DNA from: Mycolicibacterium hodleri
GTDB taxonomy: Bacteria > Actinomycetota > Actinomycetes > Mycobacteriales > Mycobacteriaceae
Direction of reading: 5' to 3'
Length of the DNA stretch: 64,000 bases
Assembly (NCBI RefSeq): GCF_006439015.1
Contig: NZ_RCZG01000003.1
Span: 428,819-492,818 of the forward strand
Part shown: in pieces, positions 27,187 through 34,913 of the stretch
Position numbering within the stretch: position 1 is the first letter of the stretch
Layout of the letters: each line of letters begins with the position of its first letter
The notes under the pieces: generated by a model
Databases searched by the model: none
Seen by the model: only the letters and a program-made list of their open reading frames with translations
Told to the model about the DNA's origin: nothing
Made by a program: the position numbers and the translations under genes

Positions 27187-27507
27187 TCATCGATTGCTGA
27201 GTACCGGCGCCGTCGGGATCTGGCGCACGGGCTTGAAGAAGCCGTAGATGGGGCTGTACATGGTTCCCAGGTGCTTTCCGTTCGCGTCGTACACCTTGCA
27301 GATCTGCTCGAGGTCCAGCCCGGAGCGCTGAGTGCTGAACACGCCCTTGACCGCGCCGGCGGCGTACGCGCCGGGGTTGGTCTCGCACGAGTGCTGAAAG
27401 GTATCGGCGTTGGCGGGTGCGCCCATTGCCAAGGCACCGATGGCGACGGCGCCTGCTCCGAGGGCGACGGTGGTTAGGCGGCGGAGGGTGGTGAGGCTGG
27501 TATTCAT
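27187..27507 (-). CDS. Small exported protein of unknown function
   Basis: The product is 106 residues. A Sec signal peptide covers about 1-35, with LTTVALGAGAVAIGALAMGAP as hydrophobic core and a predicted cut near ANADTF. The mature part is ~70 residues with a Cys pair (HSCETN and QICKVY) that may form a disulfide, and an aromatic patch MYSPIYGFF. ATG 27507 follows GGGAGCAGCCACC, an acceptable ribosome site. I do not recognise the family. It lies alone between the sigma-fusion gene (same strand, 134 bp downstream) and the divergent thioesterase gene. Confidence 0.75.
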   Translation of the reverse strand: MNTSLTTLRRLTTVALGAGAVAIGALAMGAPANADTFQHSCETNPGAYAAGAVKGVFSTQRSGLDLEQICKVYDANGKHLGTMYSPIYGFFKPVRQIPTAPVLSNR

Positions 27508-27637
27508 GGTGGCTGCTCCCTGTGTTTTGGCCGCGGCCCGTGTGCCGCGTTCATGGGTAGGAGCAGCGGGGAGCCGGGATTCCCTCACTTTTTTCGGAAG
27601 CCGTTTTCGGCGTCGGCTCGGCTAGGGTGACCCAACG

Positions 27638-28450
27638 ATGACAGGTGTCAAGTCTGATCGACCGAGCTGGATTGGCCGGCTGTTGACCTTCGAGCGTGGT
27701 GGTGGAGACGGCGACGTGTTCATTGCGCCGCAACCGCCGGCCGGGCCAAGCAGCAGGCTCTTCGGCGGACTGATCGCCGCTCAATCGCTCGCCGCGGCGG
27801 GTGCAACCGTAGAGCCCGACAAGCATCCGCAGTCGCTGCACCTCTACTTCGTGCGTGGCGGTCAGTACGGCGTCGACGTAGAACTGCACGTCGTCCGCAC
27901 GCGTGACGGGCGGTCGTTCGACACGCGTCAGGTCACCGCGGTGCAGAACGGCAAGACGATCCTCGAGATGACGGCGTCGTTCCATCGGCCCGAGGAAGGC
28001 GCTGACTGGCATCCGAAGCCAACTCCTGGTCTGGCATTCGACGACGCGATCCCGAAGCACCCCGACCTGGGCTTCACTGGCCGTTTCGACATCCGCGCGA
28101 TGCCAGGCGACAATTCGCCGTTCGTGTTGCCGCCCTTTTGGATTCGAACGAAGGACCGCATCGAGGACGGCCCGTTGATTCAGGCCTGTGCGCTGACCTT
28201 CATGTCCGACTTCGGCCCGGTACCCGTGGCGCGGCCGCCGGGCGCGCCGACGGGGTACGACGTCGGCTATGCGGCCAGCCTCGACCACGCGGTGTGGTTC
28301 CACCGCCCGTTCGTGCCGCACGACTGGCACCGCTACGAGGTCACATCGCTGAACAACAGCGATTCGCGCGGCCTCGTCGTCGGGTCGATGTACGACGTGG
28401 CCGGCTCGCTGGTGGCGAGCACGACCCAGGAGGCGCTGTGGCGCTTCTGA
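27638..28450 (+). CDS. tesB: Acyl-CoA thioesterase II (TesB-like)
   Basis: The product is 270 residues with two hot-dog halves. SRLFGGLIAAQSLAAAG and PQSLHLYFVRGGQYG are the N-terminal TesB features. The C-terminal half has YDVGYAASLDHAVWFHRPF and SRGLVVGSMYDVAGSLVAST, including the catalytic Asp/Gln-type positions. It hydrolyses acyl-CoA to free fatty acid and CoA in the cytoplasm. It stands 34 bp ahead of the rhomboid gene on the same strand. Confidence 0.9.
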   Translation: MTGVKSDRPSWIGRLLTFERGGGDGDVFIAPQPPAGPSSRLFGGLIAAQSLAAAGATVEPDKHPQSLHLYFVRGGQYGVDVELHVVRTRDGRSFDTRQVTAVQNGKTILEMTASFHRPEEGADWHPKPTPGLAFDDAIPKHPDLGFTGRFDIRAMPGDNSPFVLPPFWIRTKDRIEDGPLIQACALTFMSDFGPVPVARPPGAPTGYDVGYAASLDHAVWFHRPFVPHDWHRYEVTSLNNSDSRGLVVGSMYDVAGSLVASTTQEALWRF

Positions 28451-28484
28451 GTCGCCGGCCGGTCGGGCTGGAAGACTGTGAAGT

Positions 28485-29324
28485 GTGAGCACACCCAGCG
28501 CACCCGCGGCACCGCCGAGCTGCTATCGGCATCCCGACCGGGGAACGTACGTCAGTTGCACGCGATGCCAGCGCTACATCTGTCCCGACTGCATGCGCTC
28601 CGCGGCGGTCGGACACCAATGCGTCGAGTGCGTCGACGAGGGTGCCAGGTCGGTGCAGCAACCCAGAACGGCCCTCGGCGGCAGGCCGGTGGACAAGCCG
28701 ATCGTGACTTATGTACTGATCGCCGCCAACGTGGTGATGTTCGTGCTGCAGATGGCCGTGCCCGGGCTGCAACGGGGGCTGTTCCTGTGGCCGGCGGGCA
28801 TCGCGGCCTACGACGAGTTCTATCGGCTCTTGACGTCGGCCTTCCTACACGACGGTCCCACGCACATTTTGTTCAACATGTGGGCTCTCTGGATCATCGG
28901 ACCGGCCCTCGAGCGGTGGTTGGGGCGCGGTCGCTTCGTCGCCCTCTACTTCTTGAGCGCGCTTGGGGGATCGGTCCTGGTGTACCTGCTCACGCCGATC
29001 AACGTGCCGACGCTGGGAGCCTCCGGTGCCATCTTCGGGTTGTTCGGCGCCACCTTGGCGCTCTCGCGCAAGCTCAATTTCGACATGCGGTGGATCGCGG
29101 GGCTGATCGTGATCAACCTGGTCATCACCTTCGTCGTCCCGTCGATCAGCTGGCAGGGCCACGTCGGCGGCCTGCTGACCGGAGCGGCGATGGGAGGCGT
29201 GTACGCCTATGCCCCGCGCGCGAACCGGATGCTCATCCAGACGGGGTTCTCACTCGCCCTGCTGGCGGTGTTCGTTGCGTTGGTGTGGTGGCGTACGACG
29301 AGCCTCCTCGCCGGGGCAGGCTAG
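28485..29324 (+). CDS. Rhomboid family intramembrane serine protease with N-terminal zinc-ribbon
   Basis: The product is 279 residues. The first ~55 residues hold a Cys/His cluster (CYRHPDRGTYVSCTRCQRY, CPDCM, HQCVECV) like a B-box or zinc-ribbon. Six membrane helices follow. The catalytic Ser is in GASGAIFG and the His in GHVGGLLTG; the loop with DGPTHILFNMWAL is also conserved. Rhomboids cut membrane proteins within the bilayer. Rv0110 of M. tuberculosis has the same general type. Start is GTG 28485. Its stop overlaps the stop of the convergent hemophore-like gene. Confidence 0.9.
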   Translation: MSTPSAPAAPPSCYRHPDRGTYVSCTRCQRYICPDCMRSAAVGHQCVECVDEGARSVQQPRTALGGRPVDKPIVTYVLIAANVVMFVLQMAVPGLQRGLFLWPAGIAAYDEFYRLLTSAFLHDGPTHILFNMWALWIIGPALERWLGRGRFVALYFLSALGGSVLVYLLTPINVPTLGASGAIFGLFGATLALSRKLNFDMRWIAGLIVINLVITFVVPSISWQGHVGGLLTGAAMGGVYAYAPRANRMLIQTGFSLALLAVFVALVWWRTTSLLAGAG

Positions 29325-29716
29325 GGTGTCCCGCCGCAGCGGTTCTTCAGGTCCAGCAGCGGCTGGCGGATGCCCGTGATGTCGTTCTTGGTGTCCGGGT
29401 GCTGGTTTAGGTAGTCCTTCATCTGCTTGGATACCTGATCCTTGGGCAGACCTTCGAGGCTGGTCACGAAATAGTTGTAGTCCGGATGGGTGAACAGGTA
29501 GGCCGACGTCGACGCGTCGACGCCCGACTTGACGCCCTCGAGGTCGGCCGCGCTGCAGTTGGGCGGGTTCAGCGCCGGGTCTTCGTTCGCGAAGGCGGAC
29601 GGAAGGTTGCCGAGCAGGGTCGCGCCGATCAACCCTCCGGCGAGGAGAGCCCCGCCCGTGAGACGACGCGCGAGGCGTCCAGACGACGCCGGGACGGATG
29701 ATCCAGTAACTGACAT
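29321..29716 (-). CDS. Hemophore-related exported protein (Rv0203/Rv1174c type)
   Basis: The product is 131 residues. A signal peptide with core LTGGALLAGGLIGATLLGNLPSA-type sequence ends near AFANEDP. The mature ~85 residues have the Rv0203-type pattern: CSAADLEGV, a central YLFTHPDYNYFVTSLEG and a terminal LKNRC, so two Cys can pair. Rv0203 carries haem to the MmpL3/MmpL11 importers in M. tuberculosis; related family members may bind haem or have other roles. ATG 29716 is chosen over upstream in-frame codons because it gives a proper signal peptide. Confidence 0.78.
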   Translation of the reverse strand: MSVTGSSVPASSGRLARRLTGGALLAGGLIGATLLGNLPSAFANEDPALNPPNCSAADLEGVKSGVDASTSAYLFTHPDYNYFVTSLEGLPKDQVSKQMKDYLNQHPDTKNDITGIRQPLLDLKNRCGGTP

Positions 29717-29928
29717 GGATGTGCTCCTTTGATGTGTGACAAGAGTGTGCCGCGGTAGACGCCACGCCGCGTGTTTCACGAGTCTATTCACAGGTCATTG
29801 GCGCAACGCTCACAGCCGCTACAGGGGAGGCTCCCATGTCGGTCTGCCTCGTCTGCCACGGAACACCTTGATAACAAGCCGATTACGCAGCGCGTGGCCG
29901 CCGGGGTGTGATCCCGCCGCGCTGTTAG

Positions 29929-30969
<1,041 letters not shown>

Positions 30970-31012
30970 GTCATTGGCGGTTGATCAGTGCGAGTCCGGG
31001 GTAGAAACGGTC

Positions 31013-31441
31013 ATGGCCAGCGTCGACGTGTCAGTGACCTCGAACCTCTCACCGGACAAGGCATGGAAGCTGGCGTCCGACCTGCACCGGTTCGACGAAT
31101 GGTTGACCATCTTCGGTGGCTGGCGTAGTCCCGTCCCCGATGTCGTCGAGCAGGGCACCGAGGTGTCCTCCCTGATCAAGGTGAAGGGTTTCCGCAACAC
31201 CATCCACTGGCAGGTGACGGGGTACGACGCGCCGAAGCGGATAGAGATGAGCGGGCGGGGCTTCGGAGGGGTACGGATCTCCCTCGAGATGACGATCACC
31301 GACAACCAGCCCGGGTCGACGTTCCACCTGTTGGCCGAGCTCTCCGGCGCCGTGCTGAACGGTCGGATCGGCAGTCTGGTGGCGCGGATCATCAACGGAG
31401 ACGTCAAGCGCTCGGTGGAGAACCTGGCGAAGCTGGACTGA
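31013..31441 (+). CDS. SRPBCC protein of the Rv0910 type
   Basis: The product is 142 residues. It resembles Rv0910 along its length: AWKLASDLHRFDEWLTI, then GGWRSPVPDVVEQGTEV, then VKGFRNTIHWQV and a C-terminal helix. Rv0910 has been described as the toxin of a type II pair with Rv0909, but no antitoxin-like small gene lies next to this one. A lipid-binding or other ligand role is equally possible. It begins 43 bp after the Ag85-like gene. Confidence 0.8.
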   Translation: MASVDVSVTSNLSPDKAWKLASDLHRFDEWLTIFGGWRSPVPDVVEQGTEVSSLIKVKGFRNTIHWQVTGYDAPKRIEMSGRGFGGVRISLEMTITDNQPGSTFHLLAELSGAVLNGRIGSLVARIINGDVKRSVENLAKLD

Positions 31442-31447
31442 ATCGCG

Positions 31448-32101
31448 TCACCCGTCGAGGAATGTGACGTTGTCCGCCAGCGGACTGCGCGGCACGTCGA
31501 GCGAGTTGGCGGGAAAGTCCCGATCGGGATAGCCGATGGAGACGCCACACAGGATCCGCATGTCCTCGGCGACGCCGAGTTGCTCGCGGATGACGTCCGG
31601 ATAACCCGCGATCGATACCTGCACGCAGCTGCCGACCCCCCGTGCGGTCAGTGCCAGCATGAACGTCTGAAGGAACATGCCGACGCCCAGCGCGTCCGCG
31701 TAGCCGAGATCGCGATGCATGCAGACGACGGCCGCGAGAGGCGCGCGAAAGAACTCCCAATTCCGACGTACCGCAATCCTTCGTGCCTCTGCGTCGTGAC
31801 GCGCCACGCCCATCGACCCATAGAGGGTCGCACCGAGGTCACGGCGAAAGTGGGCGAATTCAGCCGGCAGCGGTGGAACCTGCGGGTCGCCCTTGTCCGC
31901 CTCCTCGAGCAGGGCTTCGACCAGTCGGCCACGGGCCGGGCCCGAGGCGAACACCACGCGCCAAGGTTGGATGTTCGAGTTCGAGGGCGCGCGCACGGCA
32001 AGCTCGAGGGCCTCGGTCACCACGTCCTGGGGGACGGGCTTGTCTCGCAGGAACAGTCGCGTGGACCGGCGGCTGAGGACGGCGTCCTCGAGGTCGTACA
32101 T
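31448..32101 (-). CDS. Nitroreductase family protein
   Basis: The product is 217 residues. The FMN-binding N-terminal pattern is RRSTRLFLRDKPVPQDVVTEAL, then APSNSNIQPWRVV, with a C-terminal GYPDRDFPANSLDVPR motif that includes the usual FMN contact. These dimeric flavoenzymes reduce nitroaromatics, quinones or enones using NAD(P)H. It is the last gene of a four-gene minus-strand cluster (SDR, hydrolase, MDR reductase, nitroreductase), 12 bp after the previous gene. Confidence 0.9.
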   Translation of the reverse strand: MYDLEDAVLSRRSTRLFLRDKPVPQDVVTEALELAVRAPSNSNIQPWRVVFASGPARGRLVEALLEEADKGDPQVPPLPAEFAHFRRDLGATLYGSMGVARHDAEARRIAVRRNWEFFRAPLAAVVCMHRDLGYADALGVGMFLQTFMLALTARGVGSCVQVSIAGYPDVIREQLGVAEDMRILCGVSIGYPDRDFPANSLDVPRSPLADNVTFLDG

Positions 32102-32113
32102 GGATGTCTCCCT

Positions 32114-33058
32114 TCACTCATCCCGGACGGTCAAGACGGTCTTTCCCGGCCGCCGGTGTGGCCATGCGCGGCTCTCGAAGGCCGCGCGACCGTCCGTCAG
32201 CGCGAAGGTGGCGGCGATTGCGATGTGCAGTCGACCGTCGTCCACGTACCTGGCCAGCCGGATCAGTTGATCACGATCGGGGATGACGATGAAGAACGTG
32301 GACTGCACGTCATTCGCCTCGGCCAGGCCAGCCGGCGGGGGTGCCGACAGCGTTACCAGCCTTCCGCCGGGTCGCAGCACGGCGAACGACCGCTCCAGCG
32401 TCTCGCCACCGACGGTGTCCACGACGACGTCGAACGCGCGGCCAGATGCCGTGAAATCTTCTGTGCGGGTGTCGATCACGTGCCTGGCGCCGAGCCCGCC
32501 CACCAGATCGTGGGCGTCACTGCGCACCGTCGTGGTGACCTCGGCGCCGAGGATGGCGGCCAGCTCGACGGTGATTGCGCCGACACCGCCCGTTCCGCCG
32601 TGTACCAGAATCCGTTCACCGGGCTGCACCTTCGCGTGAGCGACGAGAGCCTGCCACGCGGTCAACCCGGCCAGCGGGAGTGCCGCCGACTCGACGTGGG
32701 ACACCGACGCCGGACGTGCGGCCAGATCCGTGACTGGCACGCTGACGTACTCGGCTGCGGCTCCGTCGCGATCGAACTGAATGAGGCCGTACACCTCGTC
32801 GCCCACCGCGAAGTCGGTGACCCCGGCGGTGACGGCGGACACGACGCCGGAGACCTCGTGCGATGGGATGATCGGCGTCCGATCGCGGCCGTCGCGCAGC
32901 CAGGTCTCCTCCCAGCTCAACTCGTCGAAGGTGATGGCTGCCGCATGAACGGCGACCAGCACCTCCCCGACGGCGGGCACCGGGATCGGTGCGCGCTCGA
33001 TGGCCAGTACCTCGGGGCCGCCGCGGCGGTGCGCCCGCAGCGCCGTCATGTCGGTCAT
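32114..33058 (-). CDS. Zinc-independent MDR NADP-dependent oxidoreductase
   Basis: The product is 314 residues. AAAITFDELSWEETWL and IIPSHEVSGVVSAVTAGV form the GroES-like domain, and ILVHGGTGGVGAITVELA is the cofactor motif. No zinc ligands are seen. VVDTVGGETLERSFAVLRPGG is typical of quinone/enone reductases. ATG 33058 (MTDMTALRAHRRGG) is chosen; ATG 33049 is possible, and the longer open frame upstream overlaps the hydrolase gene. It starts 5 bp after the hydrolase stop, so the two are one transcript. Confidence 0.88.
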   Translation of the reverse strand: MTDMTALRAHRRGGPEVLAIERAPIPVPAVGEVLVAVHAAAITFDELSWEETWLRDGRDRTPIIPSHEVSGVVSAVTAGVTDFAVGDEVYGLIQFDRDGAAAEYVSVPVTDLAARPASVSHVESAALPLAGLTAWQALVAHAKVQPGERILVHGGTGGVGAITVELAAILGAEVTTTVRSDAHDLVGGLGARHVIDTRTEDFTASGRAFDVVVDTVGGETLERSFAVLRPGGRLVTLSAPPPAGLAEANDVQSTFFIVIPDRDQLIRLARYVDDGRLHIAIAATFALTDGRAAFESRAWPHRRPGKTVLTVRDE

Positions 33059-33063
33059 GTCGC

Positions 33064-33870
33064 TCAGAAACCCTTGGCCGAGAACCAGTCCAGGGCGACC
33101 TCGGCGACGTCGCGCCAGCCATGATCGATCGTCAATGAGTGCCCGCGTCCTTCGAATTCGTGGAACTCGATGTCCGACCGACCCTTCGCGTACATCCCGA
33201 ATACCTCCTTGGTGACCTTCAACGGCACGGTGTGGTCCTCGGTGCCCGACGTCAACAGCAGTGGACCGCGGTCGGCGAGGTGCGTGTCGACCTTCGCGGG
33301 TGAGTCCTTCGAGAAGTTCGCCGCGGCGTCCTCGAACAGCGGCAGCCCGGGGCCGGGAATCGTCCACCGGTCGTGCAGTTCGTCGGACTCCTCCTCGGTG
33401 AGTACGTTGCCGAACGCGTAGTGGAACTGCTTGGCGTTCAGCGACACAGTGCGATGCCGGTTGGCCGGGTTGCTCAGCACGGGGAACGCCGAACGCAGCT
33501 GTGCCAGCGGTAGGGACTTCACCCCCTTGATGGGGGCCGGATCGATCGCGACGGCGGCGGCAACGAGACCGGTGGCCAGCAACTCCTGTGCGATCAGCCC
33601 ACCGAAGGAGTGCCCGACGACGATGGGCTTCGCCTCGTGCTTACCCTCGGCTGAGCCGATCACCGACGCGTAGTGCTCGACGATGGTCGCGATCCCGACG
33701 TCGTTGAGAGCGTCCGCGTTCTCGCGGGTGGCGGCGACGGTGTCGCCATCACCGGGCCAGCCGGGCGCCGACACGTCATAGCCGCGGTCGACGAACAGAT
33801 CCAGCCACGGCTGCCAGGCGGCGGAGTGAATCCACAGGCCGTGGATGAAGATGACGGGGTTGGGCTTCAT
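33064..33870 (-). CDS. Alpha/beta hydrolase
   Basis: The product is 268 residues. The oxyanion motif VIFIHGLWIHSAAW, the nucleophile elbow VVGHSFGGLIAQ, an Asp in GTEDHTVPL and a His in GRGHSLTID form a complete catalytic set. There is no signal peptide. The family includes esterases, epoxide-type hydrolases and haloperoxidase-like enzymes; the substrate cannot be read. It lies 74 bp after the SDR and 5 bp before the MDR reductase on the minus strand. Confidence 0.88.
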   Translation of the reverse strand: MKPNPVIFIHGLWIHSAAWQPWLDLFVDRGYDVSAPGWPGDGDTVAATRENADALNDVGIATIVEHYASVIGSAEGKHEAKPIVVGHSFGGLIAQELLATGLVAAAVAIDPAPIKGVKSLPLAQLRSAFPVLSNPANRHRTVSLNAKQFHYAFGNVLTEEESDELHDRWTIPGPGLPLFEDAAANFSKDSPAKVDTHLADRGPLLLTSGTEDHTVPLKVTKEVFGMYAKGRSDIEFHEFEGRGHSLTIDHGWRDVAEVALDWFSAKGF

Positions 33871-33944
33871 TTCTACGTTCCCTTCGAGTGATTGGTGGTG
33901 GAGGTGTGTGCGGTGAGCGTTCTCAGCGACGCAGGTCGCTGAGA

Positions 33945-34730
33945 CTAGACGGTGGCGACGTAGCCGCCGTCGATGCGAACATCAGCTCCGTTGGTGTTGC
34001 CGGAGCGGCTACTGGCCAGGAAGACCGTAAGGTCGGCCACCTCCTGGGGCGTGGTGAAGCGTCCGGTCGGTGCCCCGGCGGACACGGAGGCGACGACGTC
34101 TTCGGCGGTGGCGCCGGTTGCCGACGCGAACTTGGCCGCCACCCCGTCGTCCGCGAGCCACAGGTCGGTGGACACCGGGCCGGGGCTGACCGTGTTGACG
34201 CGAATCCCCCTGGGGCCGAACTCCTTCGATAGGCTCTTGGCGTAGTTGGCCAAGGCGGCCTTGGTAGCGCTGTAGTCGACGATGTTCCATTCGGGCTGGG
34301 TCGCGTTCACCGAGCCGATCATCACGACTGCGCCGCCGCCGCGAGCCAGCATCTGCGGCACCGCCTCCCGGGTGGTGCGCACGGCCGCCAGGAAGTTCAG
34401 TGACAGAGCTGCATCCCACTCGTCGTCGGTGACCGACAGGATGCCGTCGAAGCGCGTGGCGACGGCTCCGGCGTTGTTGACCAGGACGTCGACGCCACCC
34501 CGCTCGGCGGCCGCGGCGATCAGTGCGCGAGGCCCCTCCGGCGTCGAAAGATCGGCAGCGATGAAGGTGGCCGAACCTGCCGCCTCCAGGGCCTGAAGCT
34601 CCGGAGAGTTGTGCCGGGCGCCCGCGATGACGAAGGCTCCTGCGGTGACGAATGCCTGACTGACGGCCAAGCCGATGCCCTTGCTCGCACCGGTGACGAC
34701 GACGACTTTGTCGGTGAGGTTCATGTCCAT
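33945..34730 (-). CDS. SDR family oxidoreductase
   Basis: The product is 261 residues. Motifs are VVVTGASKGIGLAVS, VLVNNAGAVA, MIGSVNA (catalytic Ser) and the YSATKAALANYAK pair, with PGPVSTDLW in the substrate loop. ATG 34730 has AAGG eight bases upstream; ATG 34724 is an alternative. It is the first gene of the minus-strand oxidoreductase cluster and is divergent from the large LuxR-type regulator, with three 36-bp repeats between them. Confidence 0.88.
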   Translation of the reverse strand: MDMNLTDKVVVVTGASKGIGLAVSQAFVTAGAFVIAGARHNSPELQALEAAGSATFIAADLSTPEGPRALIAAAAERGGVDVLVNNAGAVATRFDGILSVTDDEWDAALSLNFLAAVRTTREAVPQMLARGGGAVVMIGSVNATQPEWNIVDYSATKAALANYAKSLSKEFGPRGIRVNTVSPGPVSTDLWLADDGVAAKFASATGATAEDVVASVSAGAPTGRFTTPQEVADLTVFLASSRSGNTNGADVRIDGGYVATV

Positions 34731-34783
34731 GACCCATACCTTGCTCCCGAGGTCGTGGGACGAACATCAGTCAAACGACTGCA

Positions 34784-34891
34784 TGCCGGAGGGCAGGAGC
34801 GAAGCGACCCGGGATGAGGTGCCGGAGGGCAGGAGCGAAGCGACCCGGGATGAGGTGCCGGAGGGCAGGAGCGAAGCGACCCGGGATGGGG
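34784..34891. repeat. Three tandem copies of a 36-bp repeat
   Basis: Units run 34784-34819, 34820-34855 and 34856-34891. The first two are identical and the third differs only at its end. Each unit starts TGCCGGAGGGCAGGAGCGAA and ends GACCCGGGATGAGG. The array fills more than half of the 183-bp divergent gap between the SDR start and the LAL regulator start, ending 22 bp before the latter. Being a multiple of three, each unit could be read as 12 codons. Confidence 0.92.
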
Positions 34892-34913
34892 GAGATTGCC
34901 GTAGAACAGTGAT

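Noticed and set aside
31013..31441. Toxin-antitoxin pair with an Rv0910-type toxin
   Set aside because: No small antitoxin-like gene lies on either side; kept only as an SRPBCC protein.
31580..33124. 514-residue plus-strand frame over nitroreductase and MDR genes
   Set aside because: Antisense shadow; the minus-strand proteins have full cofactor motifs.
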